This document shows positions 18,597 to 27,382 of a stretch of 64,000 bases of DNA, in pieces. Origin of the DNA: CAYLNH01 sp964384625 (GTDB lineage: Bacteria > Verrucomicrobiota > Lentisphaeria > JABSQK01). A program made the translations under genes and the position numbers. Positions within the stretch are counted from its first letter, which is position 1. Each line of letters starts with the position of its first letter. Location: NCBI GenBank assembly GCA_964384625.1, contig CAYLNH010000002.1, forward strand, positions 1 through 64,000, read 5' to 3'. Under the pieces are notes generated by a model. The model did no database searches. It saw only the letters and a program-made list of their open reading frames with translations, and had not been told where the DNA came from.

Positions 18597-19679
18597 ATGA
18601 ATATCCCCGTTAGACCAACGATCTCACCGCAGGCCGTTGAGGCGCGTAAACAACGCTGGCTGGATTTCTTCGCACCGGACGCCGCGCCGGGTTTCATGTT
18701 CTACGTCAACTACAATGATCCGGACGCTGATCTCCCGGAAGGCGTGAAGTGCTGGCCGGAGAATCAGGAGAAGCTGGTGGAACACCGGTGGGCGCACTAC
18801 CTGCATGCTCTCGAGAAAGCGGCCTGTATCGATGACGACTTCGTACCGAATGTCAATATGATGACCGGTACCGAGATTTTCGCGGAGGCCTTCGGCTGCG
18901 AGGTGGTTCGGCCCGAGGACACGAACCCGTTTGCCCAGCCGCTGATCCATTCCGTCAGCGAACTGGACCAGGTTCGGGTGCCGGAGTTAAGCTGCTCCAG
19001 TCTGGCCTGGCATTTCGAGATGGGCGATGAACTGCAGCGTCGCGCCGGCGACGACGCCGTCTTCCACCTGGTGGATGTGCAGAGTCCAATGGACATTGCC
19101 GCGCTGATTCTGGAGAAAGGCGCCTTTTTCATGGCGCTGCTGGAAGAGCCCGCTGCGGTCCGCGAGATAGCTGCTCGGGTGCAGGAGTTGCTCATTGCCT
19201 TCTTTGATGAGTGGTTCAAGCGTTACGGCCGCGACTATGTGGCGCATTTCCCCTCGTACTTCATGCGGGGCGGACTGACCCTGTCGGAAGATGAAGTCGG
19301 GGCGGTCAACGCGGAAGCGTTCGACGAATACTTTCTGCCGGAGTTGAACGCGTTGTCGGATCACTTCGGCGGTCTGGGCATGCATTGCTGTGCCGATGCC
19401 CGGCATCAGTGGGCGGGATTCAAGAAGATCAACGGCCTGCGCCTGTTGAATCTCTGCCGGCCGCCGACGCGCACCCAGGACTACGTCACCGAAGCTTACG
19501 CCTATTTTGTCGACCACTGCGTCCAGTGGCACATGGGCTGGGAGCCGTCCGGCCCGATCGCGACCTGGCCGGAACAGATGCCGGCAGGCTCTCGGTTTGT
19601 CGTGACGGCAAACGCCGAAACGAAAGACGAGGCTATTGCCCTTTGTGCGCAGCTCAATGAAGTCCGGGCCGGCCTTTAG
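18597..19679 (+). CDS. Uroporphyrinogen decarboxylase (URO-D) superfamily protein
   Basis: A 360-residue TIM-barrel protein of the URO-D superfamily, whose members include heme-pathway decarboxylases and cobamide-dependent methyltransferases such as MtaA. The barrel end shows GMHCCADARHQW with His263 and Cys265 in the H-x-C arrangement used for zinc in MtaA-type proteins. Cys287, Cys308 or Cys350 could supply a third ligand. The Arg-rich substrate loop of true HemE is not visible, so heme synthesis is unlikely. TGGAGT precedes the ATG. It is monocistronic and divergent from an AraC regulator, which suggests substrate-induced expression. Whether it works with the DUF1638-ATPase fusion 6 kb upstream is speculation. 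Confidence 0.75.
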   Translation: MNIPVRPTISPQAVEARKQRWLDFFAPDAAPGFMFYVNYNDPDADLPEGVKCWPENQEKLVEHRWAHYLHALEKAACIDDDFVPNVNMMTGTEIFAEAFGCEVVRPEDTNPFAQPLIHSVSELDQVRVPELSCSSLAWHFEMGDELQRRAGDDAVFHLVDVQSPMDIAALILEKGAFFMALLEEPAAVREIAARVQELLIAFFDEWFKRYGRDYVAHFPSYFMRGGLTLSEDEVGAVNAEAFDEYFLPELNALSDHFGGLGMHCCADARHQWAGFKKINGLRLLNLCRPPTRTQDYVTEAYAYFVDHCVQWHMGWEPSGPIATWPEQMPAGSRFVVTANAETKDEAIALCAQLNEVRAGL

Positions 19680-19735
19680 AGGAATTAGAGCATTTCCAAA
19701 AAAACTATAGTCGCTGACACGGCAGGGCCTACTAC

Positions 19736-19823
19736 AACGCCTTCAGCGTTGAACCGTATCTCCCCCCATCCTGGGGTAGGCTTCGCCAACCCCAGGCTCA
19801 AGACTATCACGCCTTCAGCGTGA
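19736..19823 (-). repeat. Composite three-hairpin palindromic element, copy 2
   Basis: Reverse-oriented copy of the element at 12231-12318: AACGC-CTTCA-GCGTT (19736-19750), CCTGGGGTAGG...CCAACCCCAGG (19770-19796) and TCACGCCTTCAGCGTGA (19807-19823). The outer modules are identical to copy 1, while the central palindrome differs at several positions but keeps its length of 27. The surrounding gap 19680-19996 holds nothing else I recognise. Confidence 0.7.
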
Positions 19824-19996
19824 GGAGTGGCGGCTGCAGAATAGCTTAAAACGCTGTAGTCGTATCGGTCGGATCCGTCGGAGCACTCGGATTCCCGAGG
19901 AGGTCAGCAGCCCGCACGAGACGCCGCACCGCCTCCTTCGTGGCCGCGGTCGTCTCGATCGCGTACCCTTCGCCTGCAACACGATACGCCGTTCCT

Positions 19997-20836
19997 CTAC
20001 CTCGCACCGCGATAGTGCGCCGGCGACTTGCCGAGCACGCGTTTGAAGGCGCGCGAGAAGGTATAGGGGTCGTCGTAGCCAAGTTCCGCCGCGACGTCCT
20101 GCACCGGCATCGGCGTTGCCAGGAGGAGCTGGGTCGCTTTGTTCAGTTTCAGGCGCGTCAGGTATTCGTACGGCGACATCTTCTCGTAGCGCTTGAACAG
20201 CCGGGTGAGATAGGCTTGGGTCAGGCCGCAGGCGTCGGCGACTTCGCTGATGCAGTGAAGCCTGCTGAAATTGGAGTCGATGTAGTGCCGACAGAGGTTG
20301 AACGATTCCAGCGTGCGGGACGACCTGGAATTGCGGCGGATGCGGTCGTTGGCGACTTTGCGCAGGATAATCTGCATATAGTGGGCGCAGATGTCATGCG
20401 CATGCCGCCGCCGTTGGCGTGCTTCATCGAAGAGCAGTTCCAGGAGCTGCTGTACGGCAAACGGATTGGCGAGCTGAAAGGCGCCGACGTTGCGTCCCAG
20501 AATCGTCTGGAAAAGATCGTTGGTGTTGGTCCCGCAGGGGATGATGTACACTTCCATCTCGTGGCCGGCGGTGGCGACGTCGAAGTCCTCGGTGCCGCTG
20601 TAGAAGAGCACCATTGAACTGCCGACATCGACGTAGCCGCGGGGCATCAGGAAGCGGCCCGCCCCGCGTACGACATAGATGAACACCTGCCGTTGGTCGG
20701 CGCGGCCGAAGATCCGCATGTCCGGGCCCCAATACTCATGGCCGACGCGGAAGACGGTCAGTTCGGCGTCATCCGTCGGCAACCGGGCGAAGTGGTATTC
20801 TTCCTTTTCAACAATATCGAGCTGGTGGATCGGCAT
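19997..20836 (-). CDS. AraC family transcriptional regulator
   Basis: A regulator of about 279 residues. The N-terminal cupin-type domain contains VFIYVVRGAGRFLMPRGYV, resembling sugar-sensing AraC proteins. The C-terminal part carries two helix-turn-helix motifs, the second ending AAELGYDDPYTFSRAFKRVLGKSPAHYR. ATG at 20836 is chosen over a TTG at 20854. It is divergent from the Gfo/Idh/MocA and isomerase operon starting at 20971, with 134 bases between, the classic arrangement for a dedicated regulator of that pair. Confidence 0.9.
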   Translation of the reverse strand: MPIHQLDIVEKEEYHFARLPTDDAELTVFRVGHEYWGPDMRIFGRADQRQVFIYVVRGAGRFLMPRGYVDVGSSMVLFYSGTEDFDVATAGHEMEVYIIPCGTNTNDLFQTILGRNVGAFQLANPFAVQQLLELLFDEARQRRRHAHDICAHYMQIILRKVANDRIRRNSRSSRTLESFNLCRHYIDSNFSRLHCISEVADACGLTQAYLTRLFKRYEKMSPYEYLTRLKLNKATQLLLATPMPVQDVAAELGYDDPYTFSRAFKRVLGKSPAHYRGAR

Positions 20837-20970
20837 CGCTGCAGTCCAAGTCAAGAATTGCCATTACCGTATCAAGATCTCCTATGGTGCGCCAGCCGTT
20901 TCGATCTAATCTTGTTGTTCTTATTCGATGTGCTCCCGTCGTCAAACCGCAAGTGAAAGGACATCTTGAG

Positions 20971-21996
20971 ATGAGTGAGATTGGTATTGGAATTGTTGGG
21001 CTGCGAAATAACGGCATGGGCCATGCCCGCCGTGTCGTCGACCTTGACGGCTGCCGGCTGGCGGCCGCCGCCGATGTGGACGCGGAGCGCACCAGGGCGG
21101 CTGCGGAGCTGGCCGGCGGTGTGACGGAATACGCCGCTGCCAAGGATCTCTTTGCCGACCCCGAGGTCGAGGGCGTCCTGCTGTCGCTGCCGAATCATCT
21201 GCACGCGCCGCTTTCGATTGCGGCATTGGAAGCCGGCAAACACGTTCTGGTGGAAAAGCCGATGTCCATGACGGCGGCGGAAGCGCGTGACATGATCAAG
21301 GCGCGAGACGCTGCCGGCAAAACGTTAATGGTCGGCATGAACCAACGGTTTCAGCCAAAGCATCAGGCGGTCAAGGCCGCCATTGACGCTGACGCGATCG
21401 GCGAGATCTACGGCGCCAAGACCTCGTGGTTGATGTGCCGGGTGCACGCCGGTCTCTGGGGCCGGGGTGACTGGTTCCTGAAGAAAGAGACCGCCGGCGG
21501 CGGCCCGGTGATCGACCTGGGCGTGCACCGGCTGGACTTGGCCCTGTACATGATGGACTTCCCCAAAGCCGTCAGTGTGGACGCGGTCAACTGGAATGCG
21601 GTCGGCCCCGGGCAGGGCGAAGCGCACGGCAAGGAGTACACCATCGAGGACGGCGGCATCGCGCTCATCCGTTTTGCCAATGGTGCGTCGCTGTTGCTGG
21701 AGGCGAGCTATTTCTGGAACGGCGTCAACGACGGACTGCTTACGGAACTGGCCGGGACCAGGGGCGGCGCGCTGTTGGCCGGTGAGTGCAAGGTGCAGAG
21801 CTGGGCCGGGGATGAACCGGAGGAGATCCCAATCGAGATCGACGAGAGCAAGGCGACGTCATGTGTGGAGCACTTCGTGCGAGTGCTCAGCGGCAAGGAG
21901 GAGTTGATCCCGACGGCCGAACAGGGCCTGGCGAGCATGGAGATCATCGAGGCGCTGTACGAAAGCGCCGAAACCGGAAAGCAGGTGCAGCTGTGA
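20971..21996 (+). CDS. Gfo/Idh/MocA family NAD(P)-dependent oxidoreductase
   Basis: A 341-residue dehydrogenase-like protein with an N-terminal Rossmann fold beginning IGIGIVGLRNNG (variant of GxGxxG), catalytic-type EKP at residues 95-97 and a GGGPVIDLGVHRLDL motif with Asp183 and His187 in the C-terminal domain. The family oxidises or epimerises sugars, inositols and related polyols. ATG at 20971 follows GAAAGGA and matches the start of homology. The frame extends upstream but lacks family residues. The stop overlaps the GTG start of the following isomerase gene by 4 bases, so the two probably act in one pathway. Confidence 0.92.
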   Translation: MSEIGIGIVGLRNNGMGHARRVVDLDGCRLAAAADVDAERTRAAAELAGGVTEYAAAKDLFADPEVEGVLLSLPNHLHAPLSIAALEAGKHVLVEKPMSMTAAEARDMIKARDAAGKTLMVGMNQRFQPKHQAVKAAIDADAIGEIYGAKTSWLMCRVHAGLWGRGDWFLKKETAGGGPVIDLGVHRLDLALYMMDFPKAVSVDAVNWNAVGPGQGEAHGKEYTIEDGGIALIRFANGASLLLEASYFWNGVNDGLLTELAGTRGGALLAGECKVQSWAGDEPEEIPIEIDESKATSCVEHFVRVLSGKEELIPTAEQGLASMEIIEALYESAETGKQVQL

Positions 21997-22811
21997 ACGC
22001 ATTCAACATCGACCTGGCCGAAGGCCAACTGCGAATCGGGTATCGTTCACCCGGACTGACAAAAGAGCTCGATCCGGACGGCAAAATGGCGCTATGCCGC
22101 GAACTGGGCATGACGGTCATCGAACCCCAGATCAACGCCCGCGAAATCACGGAACCCGGGGCCGCCGCAGCGTTGCGACAGGCGGCTGACAAGGCCGGCA
22201 TTGATATGCCGACCATGGGGACGGTTGTTCCATTGACAGATCCGGCCGCCGCCGAGAAACTGCAGCAGGATATCCAACTGACGATCGATTGCGCCAAGGC
22301 TGCTGGACTCGACTATGTCTTCACCATGGCCAACCATCCGCCGGAAGGCATTCCACAGCCGGGAACGTGGCAGTTGACCGTGGACAATATTCGGCGAATG
22401 GCAGATCGGCTTGCTGATGAAGGAATCCGCCTGGCGCTGGAGCCGGAGTGGTTCCTGCAGAGTGTTGAGCGCATGCGCCGGATGCTTCACGATGTCGACA
22501 ACGAAACGGTTTTGGTCAACTTTGATCCCACGAACTTCTATCTTGGCGGCAGTGAACCACTGGACATCTTTGCCGACTTCAGTGACCGGATTCTCAGTGG
22601 TCACATCAAGGATGCGGTCTATCGCACGGATCGCAAGGGTGAAGTTGACGTTGGTGAAGGCGAAGTGGACTACGACCGGATCTTCCGTTACCTGATTGAA
22701 CGCGGCAAGCCGATGACGATGTACATCGAGCACTGCAGCAGTTCAGCACTGGTGCGCCAGGCGGCAGCCAGCGTGGCGAAAGTGTTCGAGGAGATCCTGC
22801 AGCCGGCGTAG
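21993..22811 (+). CDS. Sugar phosphate isomerase/epimerase (xylose isomerase-like TIM barrel)
   Basis: A 272-residue TIM-barrel protein of the AP endonuclease 2 / xylose isomerase-like family. Metal-site style residues appear in LALEPEW (Glu), VNFDPTN (Asp), SGHIKDA (His) and YIEHCSS (Glu), spaced as in family members that isomerise or epimerise ketoses or dehydrate inosose. The GTG start at 21993 overlaps the previous stop (GTGA). The pair with the upstream dehydrogenase suggests a short sugar or inositol conversion pathway controlled by the divergent AraC protein. The exact substrate is not readable. Confidence 0.87.
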   Translation: MNAFNIDLAEGQLRIGYRSPGLTKELDPDGKMALCRELGMTVIEPQINAREITEPGAAAALRQAADKAGIDMPTMGTVVPLTDPAAAEKLQQDIQLTIDCAKAAGLDYVFTMANHPPEGIPQPGTWQLTVDNIRRMADRLADEGIRLALEPEWFLQSVERMRRMLHDVDNETVLVNFDPTNFYLGGSEPLDIFADFSDRILSGHIKDAVYRTDRKGEVDVGEGEVDYDRIFRYLIERGKPMTMYIEHCSSSALVRQAAASVAKVFEEILQPA

Positions 22812-22862
22812 GTGCCTCGGCCCAAGTAAGAGATGCGGCGTGGGAAAGACTACGCCGGCAGA

Positions 22863-22921
22863 GGATCTTTCGATCCTGAGGCCTGTCGGGCCGGGTCAAG
22901 GTAGCCGGGTTGAAATCCCCG
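22863..22921. repeat. Tandem small hairpins between convergent genes
   Basis: GGATC-tttc-GATCC (22863-22876), GGC/GCC arms near 22881-22892 and CCGGG-ttgaaatc-CCCGG (22904-22921) fill the 159-base space between the convergent isomerase and FAD oxidoreductase genes. They could act as a bidirectional terminator or represent a palindromic repeat like others in the window. Confidence 0.4.
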
Positions 22922-22970
22922 GAACGTTGATTGCCGTTTGACCGTAGCTCCGTAGGGGTGACGCAATGGA

Positions 22971-24206
22971 CTACTCCGCGGGCTTCACCAGTTCCGGGTC
23001 GATCAGGGCGCCTTGTTCCTTCAGCTTTGCTTGCAGCTTCGGCACCGGCAAGGTCCGGGCGTTGCCGTCGTGAGCTGCGGCCATCGCCGCCGCCGTGCCG
23101 GCGGCATGGCCGGTGAGGGCACAGGTCGGGATCGCGCGGGTGGCGTCCCAGATGCTGGTGTCGGCGGAGATGCAGCGGCCGGCGGTCAACAGGTTGCAGT
23201 TGCGCTCGGCCGCGATGGCACGGTACGGCACCGCATAGACCGGGCCGGCATGGCGCCAGTCGCCGGTCAGGCCGACGGCGTCGTCGAGCCATTCGTGCAT
23301 ATGGCGCTTGCCCAGCGAGAACGAGTTCTGCAGCCTCCGGGTCATGCGCAGGCAGGGGATTGTCGCCGGCATAATGAGCTGGATATCTTCATCCGGGTTG
23401 TCCCGGCGGATCTGCTCCAGGAGCCGGTGCATCAGCCGGCGGCTGCCGAGCAGCTGCTCGGTGATCTGCCCGGCGTGATCGCCGCGGAACAGGGGGCCGG
23501 AGGCATCGACGCCGGCGTCGGGGTCGTAGCGCTTCGACATCTGGTGCAGATGCAGGCCATCGCGCTGCAGATGGTAGAACCAGGCCGTCAGCACGTTCGT
23601 ATCGAGGGACTCCGTGGATTCCCCGGCGATGTAACAGAGATCAGCATCTCCCGTGGCATCCACCACGGTTCGGCAGGCGACGGCGCTGCGGCCGCTCTTG
23701 TTCTCGACGATCACGTGCGTAATGCGTTCGCCCTGCTGTTTGACGTCGCAGACCCGGGAGTCGTAGAGCAGGTCGACGCCGGCCTCGACGACAAGTTCCT
23801 CCAGAGCCAGGAGGTACGCCGACGGGTTGAACTCGGTGCGGTAGCGCTGATTTTTGCGTTGTCCCGGATCGCCGCCGGGCAGCCAGCATTTCGGGATTCC
23901 CATGAAGCGGGCGTTGGGGTGATCGCTGCCGAGATCAGCGACGGAGAGTTTGAGGAGTTCCTCCGGCAGCCCGGCCATGACCTGGCGGCCCATGCCGTCG
24001 CAGATGGGGAGCCAGATGATGACGTTGCCCAGGGTTGCCAGGCCGCCGAGGGCGCAGTTCTTCTCCAGCAGGAGAACCTTGGCGTCGTTGCGCGCGGCGG
24101 CGACGGCTGCAGCCACGCCGGCGATGCCGCCGCCGGCGACAACAACGTCGAATCTGTCAGTGACCGGCAGGTTCCTGGCCGGCTCGGTAATTCGATCCGT
24201 AGTCAT
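22971..24206 (-). CDS. FAD-dependent oxidoreductase (FAD_oxidored / PF12831-like)
   Basis: A 411-residue flavoprotein. The dinucleotide-binding motif VVVAGGGIAGVAAAV lies at residues 21-36, with the acidic end of strand 2 at Glu48. A second FAD contact resembling VVDATGDADLCYIAG is near residue 185, and a C-terminal GRCISADTSIWDATRAIPTCALTGHAAGTAAA block is typical of PF12831 proteins, which are common near sugar genes in Lentisphaerae and Planctomycetes. No signal peptide. It overlaps the preceding small membrane protein gene by 4 bases. The substrate is unknown. Oxidation of a sugar-derived or polyol compound is inference from the neighbourhood. Confidence 0.88.
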   Translation of the reverse strand: MTTDRITEPARNLPVTDRFDVVVAGGGIAGVAAAVAAARNDAKVLLLEKNCALGGLATLGNVIIWLPICDGMGRQVMAGLPEELLKLSVADLGSDHPNARFMGIPKCWLPGGDPGQRKNQRYRTEFNPSAYLLALEELVVEAGVDLLYDSRVCDVKQQGERITHVIVENKSGRSAVACRTVVDATGDADLCYIAGESTESLDTNVLTAWFYHLQRDGLHLHQMSKRYDPDAGVDASGPLFRGDHAGQITEQLLGSRRLMHRLLEQIRRDNPDEDIQLIMPATIPCLRMTRRLQNSFSLGKRHMHEWLDDAVGLTGDWRHAGPVYAVPYRAIAAERNCNLLTAGRCISADTSIWDATRAIPTCALTGHAAGTAAAMAAAHDGNARTLPVPKLQAKLKEQGALIDPELVKPAE

Positions 24207-24523
24207 ACTGTTTTCTCATCGTCGATTTCCGGGATCTCGTCATCCGCCGCGGACCTGGGTTTCCACATTTCGCCGCGGATCGGGTCCCACTCACTGTCGG
24301 TCGTAACAGGTCTGGCATTCTGATCGAGGATGCTGTCCGGATGGTCCGCGGATTTGGCGTGTCGTGGGCCGAAGATGAAGTACAGAAGCGCACCGAGACC
24401 ATTGAGCAAGAGGACGAGAACAACCCAGGTCAGTTTGTCATGGATGTCGATATCCCGCCGTCGCAGCAGGCAGACTAAGCCGATGATCCACAGAACCAGG
24501 GAGATGGGGGCGAGATATTCCAC
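24203..24523 (-). CDS. PLDc_N domain small membrane protein
   Basis: A 106-residue protein with two membrane helices, at about residues 5-20 and 31-50, and the pattern KLTWVVLVLLLNGLGALLYFIFGPR. This matches the phospholipase D N-terminal (PLDc_N) membrane domain found as a free-standing small protein. The C-terminal half is soluble and acidic. It lies between ppnP (6-base gap) and the FAD oxidoreductase (4-base overlap), so it is co-transcribed, but a functional link is not apparent. Confidence 0.82.
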   Translation of the reverse strand: MEYLAPISLVLWIIGLVCLLRRRDIDIHDKLTWVVLVLLLNGLGALLYFIFGPRHAKSADHPDSILDQNARPVTTDSEWDPIRGEMWKPRSAADDEIPEIDDEKTV

Positions 24524-24529
24524 AGTAGC

Positions 24530-24844
24530 CTACTTGATGTATGAACAGCAGTAGTCGGTGACGGTCGCAATCCTGAGTTGGAACTTGGCGTCAGCCGGGA
24601 CTTCAAACGATTGACCGCCGGCGACGGTCCGCCAATCGTCGCTGCCGGGCAACTTCACCTTAAGGTCGCCGGTGAGGATTTCCATGATTTCTTTGTCGGC
24701 TGTGCCGAACTCGTAGTCGCCGGGGAGCATGATGCCCAGGGTCTTCTTCGTGCCGTCCTCAAACAGGACCGTGCGGCTGGTGACTCTGCCGGCGAAATAG
24801 ACGTTTGCCTCTTTAACTACAGTGACGTTGGTGAATTCGGACAT
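24530..24844 (-). CDS. ppnP: Pyrimidine/purine nucleoside phosphorylase PpnP
   Basis: A 104-residue single cupin barrel of the YaiE/DUF1255 family, which phosphorolyses several nucleosides to base and ribose 1-phosphate in the cytoplasm. Characteristic pieces are VYFAGRVTSRTV, TLGIMLPGDYEF, MEILTGDL and the final region GGQSFEVPADAKFQL followed by DYCCSY, all in the family's usual order and length. ATG at 24844 is chosen because upstream in-frame codons add 17 residues not seen in the family. It is first of three tightly packed minus-strand genes. Confidence 0.93.
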   Translation of the reverse strand: MSEFTNVTVVKEANVYFAGRVTSRTVLFEDGTKKTLGIMLPGDYEFGTADKEIMEILTGDLKVKLPGSDDWRTVAGGQSFEVPADAKFQLRIATVTDYCCSYIK

Positions 24845-24951
24845 GTACGGATACCTATGCGTTGGGATTCTATGATCCGGAGACACTAGCTTCAATTTGG
24901 GTCAACTCAACCCGGATTGCCGGATGCCGAATGCAATTCGGCGCTCCCAGA

Positions 24952-26190
24952 TTAGCAGCGCTTCAGCACTGCCAACCAGTCTTGCTCGTTGGGCGGCGTG
25001 GCAGTCGTTGTGAACTCCTCTTGCTCGCCCCAGGCGCCGGTACGCGGGTTGACCCACTGCACTTTGTGTTCGGCAGGGAGTCGGTTCAGGCGCAACTCAT
25101 CACCGGCGGGGATGTACGCGACGACACAATCCGCATTGGCTGTTGCGGCTATTGCGAGCTCGCGCGTCAGGTCGGCATCGCCGGGTTGGGCGGCAAGCAT
25201 TTCCGCGGCCGGCCGCAGCTCAGTCCAGGGCAGCGCGTCGAAGAACCGTTTGAGGATTTTCAGCGACTCGATTCCGGGCGTTTCGAGACGGTCGCGCCAT
25301 GGCTGCCCGAGCCAGATGCTCGGGTGCCCTTCGGCCGGCTCTCCGGCGCTCTGGCTCCAGATCCAGATGGAGTTGCAGCCGTAAGTGATGCCTGCCACTG
25401 GCGCCTTGAGCAGTGACCAGTACGACGCGCGGCGAACGTGGAATTCCGTGAAGCAGCCATCCGTGCCGTACGGCGTGGCATCTTCGTAGTTTGGTTCGAG
25501 ATTGACGAACGGCTTGCGGCTGTGTTGCCAGGCTTTGGCGTAGTCTCCGCGCAAGAGAAACTGAAGGTCGTGCTCGCGGGCGCCGTGACCGCTCTGGATG
25601 CCGGCGAACGAGTACCAGGGCTCGTCCGCGAAGATGTCACCGACCCAGGTGGTGCCGCAGGGATGCATGGACACGATGGCGTCGGGGGCGGCGGCGAACA
25701 CCGCGCGACCGATTCGCTTCCAACGTTCATACTTCTCGGGCGTCGTGTAATTGCCGTCGCCGGCCAGCAGCCAGACGATCTCCTTATTGCCCCACCGTTC
25801 AAGCAGATGTCGGGCCGCGGCGATGCAGTGCTCCTCCGGCCAGTCGAAGCCGGGATCCCCTTCGCCGATGGCCCAGAGCATAATCGGCGCCGCCACCATG
25901 CCGTGGGCATTGAGCAAGTCGACGAAGCGGTCGAGCTTCTGCAGGGCTGTTCCATTGAACACCACTTCGCCTTCGACCACATCGAACGGCCGGCCATGAA
26001 TCGGTTGACTGCAGCCACGCCATTGTGCGGCGACGAACTGGATGACGGTGAAACCCTGTTTCGCCCGCGAACTGAGGTAGTGCTCCCAGTCTTCCTCGCC
26101 GCCGCGTAACGCTGCATTCCACGCGGTGTCCGCCAGCCAGAAGAACGGGGTGCGGTCGTCATTGACGAAATGATAGTCCTCGATCCTCAC
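24952..26190 (-). CDS. DUF4038 glycosidase-like protein
   Basis: A 412-residue protein. The opening pattern PFFWLADTAWNAALRGGEEDWEHYL and RAKQGFTVIQ matches DUF4038, a TIM-barrel glycosidase-like domain related to apiosidases, and the last 90 residues resemble the associated collagen-binding-like beta domain. Carboxylate-rich motifs (WLLAGDGNY, FVNLEPNYED) are candidate active-site strands. No signal peptide is present. It starts at GTG 26190, three bases after the sialidase-fold gene, with GGAGT inside the end of that gene as ribosome site. The two are surely co-translated. Confidence 0.85.
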   Translation of the reverse strand: MRIEDYHFVNDDRTPFFWLADTAWNAALRGGEEDWEHYLSSRAKQGFTVIQFVAAQWRGCSQPIHGRPFDVVEGEVVFNGTALQKLDRFVDLLNAHGMVAAPIMLWAIGEGDPGFDWPEEHCIAAARHLLERWGNKEIVWLLAGDGNYTTPEKYERWKRIGRAVFAAAPDAIVSMHPCGTTWVGDIFADEPWYSFAGIQSGHGAREHDLQFLLRGDYAKAWQHSRKPFVNLEPNYEDATPYGTDGCFTEFHVRRASYWSLLKAPVAGITYGCNSIWIWSQSAGEPAEGHPSIWLGQPWRDRLETPGIESLKILKRFFDALPWTELRPAAEMLAAQPGDADLTRELAIAATANADCVVAYIPAGDELRLNRLPAEHKVQWVNPRTGAWGEQEEFTTTATPPNEQDWLAVLKRC

Positions 26191-26193
26191 CGG

Positions 26194-27321
26194 CTAACTC
26201 CATTGGATCCGGCTGACCCAGATCGTGTTGTCACAGCCATACTGCTCACAGCCGTCGGGCTGCATCCATTCGGCCACGACCACCCAGGTCTCGGCCTCGG
26301 TGATCCGGCAGACCGAAAAGTTGCCGATGCGGGCGCCGCGGTTGGGGACGACTTCGACTTCCGTATCGCGCACAACCACCAGCCGTTCCGGATCGACCCG
26401 GGCCATCATCAACGGGGCGCGATGGCGGAAAACGTGGTCATTATCCAGGCCGCGGCGGGTGTAGACCAGGTAGAGATTGCCGTCATTCTCGGCCCAGTGC
26501 TGTTGTGTGTTGTAGTTTCCCAGTTCTTCGCCGTCGTCGAAACACCACGGCTTTGGATCGTCGAAGTGCAGGCCATCGTCACCGGCCGCAACATAACCGC
26601 GTTCATCGTTGCGCAACGTCAGAAAATAGCGGCCGGCGCATTGGATCAGCGACGGTTCGCAGTAGCCGCGGGGCACATCGAGCTTCAGTTCATCGCCGTG
26701 TTCCAGATAGCGCAGGGCCTCGCCGTCGAAGCTGCAGCGAACGACGGTCGCCGCATTGCACGCGTGCCAATCGTCGGACACGGGTCGGAAGTAGACCGGC
26801 AGCAGGATCGTGCCGTCCTCAAGGTCGACGCGTTCGCCGGAACCGGCGCCGCACGAGAGGAAGTCCTCGGAGTCGGGCATCGTCAAGATCGCCCACGGTG
26901 TCCAGGTGCGGTCGTCGGAGTTGTAGACTGAGTACGCCGTTTCGCGTCGGCGCTTCGTGATGGGATGGCGGTCGTCACGATAGCGTACGGTGTGGCCGGT
27001 CATCAACAGTTTGCCGCTGGCGGCGTGCCAGCGCGGGGTCATGTCGCAGATGCCGGCGATGACACCGTCGGGCTCGTGACGCCGGCCCAGGGTGTCGGGA
27101 TGGCCAACGGGGCCGTCCCACGTCCGGCCCATATTCGTGCTGCGCCATTCATGCAGTTCGAAGAAGACATCCGAGCCGCTGGCGAGTGTCGGCTGGGCGG
27201 TAACGACAACCATGGGGTTGCCGTGCTTGTCGGGGATGGCTCCAATCCGGGCCTGGGCCCAGAAGCGGACCCTGTCCCAGCCGCTGGTGATGCTGGAAAG
27301 ATGGATCTCTGGCGTTCTCAT
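26194..27321 (-). CDS. Sialidase/BNR-fold six-bladed propeller protein
   Basis: A 375-residue protein with a sialidase-like fold. One Asp-box-type motif, STNMGRTW, is at residues 61-68 (Asn in place of the usual Asp). Further blade-like repeats follow with SFDG, YFLTLRNDERGYVAAGDDG and LYLVYTRRG. The Arg triad of true sialidases cannot be confirmed, so sialic acid may not be the substrate. No signal peptide. GGAGAGGAG sits well before the ATG. It heads the operon with the DUF4038 gene, suggesting joint cleavage of one glycan fragment. Confidence 0.8.
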   Translation of the reverse strand: MRTPEIHLSSITSGWDRVRFWAQARIGAIPDKHGNPMVVVTAQPTLASGSDVFFELHEWRSTNMGRTWDGPVGHPDTLGRRHEPDGVIAGICDMTPRWHAASGKLLMTGHTVRYRDDRHPITKRRRETAYSVYNSDDRTWTPWAILTMPDSEDFLSCGAGSGERVDLEDGTILLPVYFRPVSDDWHACNAATVVRCSFDGEALRYLEHGDELKLDVPRGYCEPSLIQCAGRYFLTLRNDERGYVAAGDDGLHFDDPKPWCFDDGEELGNYNTQQHWAENDGNLYLVYTRRGLDNDHVFRHRAPLMMARVDPERLVVVRDTEVEVVPNRGARIGNFSVCRITEAETWVVVAEWMQPDGCEQYGCDNTIWVSRIQWS

Positions 27322-27382
27322 GCGGTGCTCCTCTCCATGTCGTGCTGCCCTTCGACAGTAGGAATTCCGTCCGGAGAATTAC

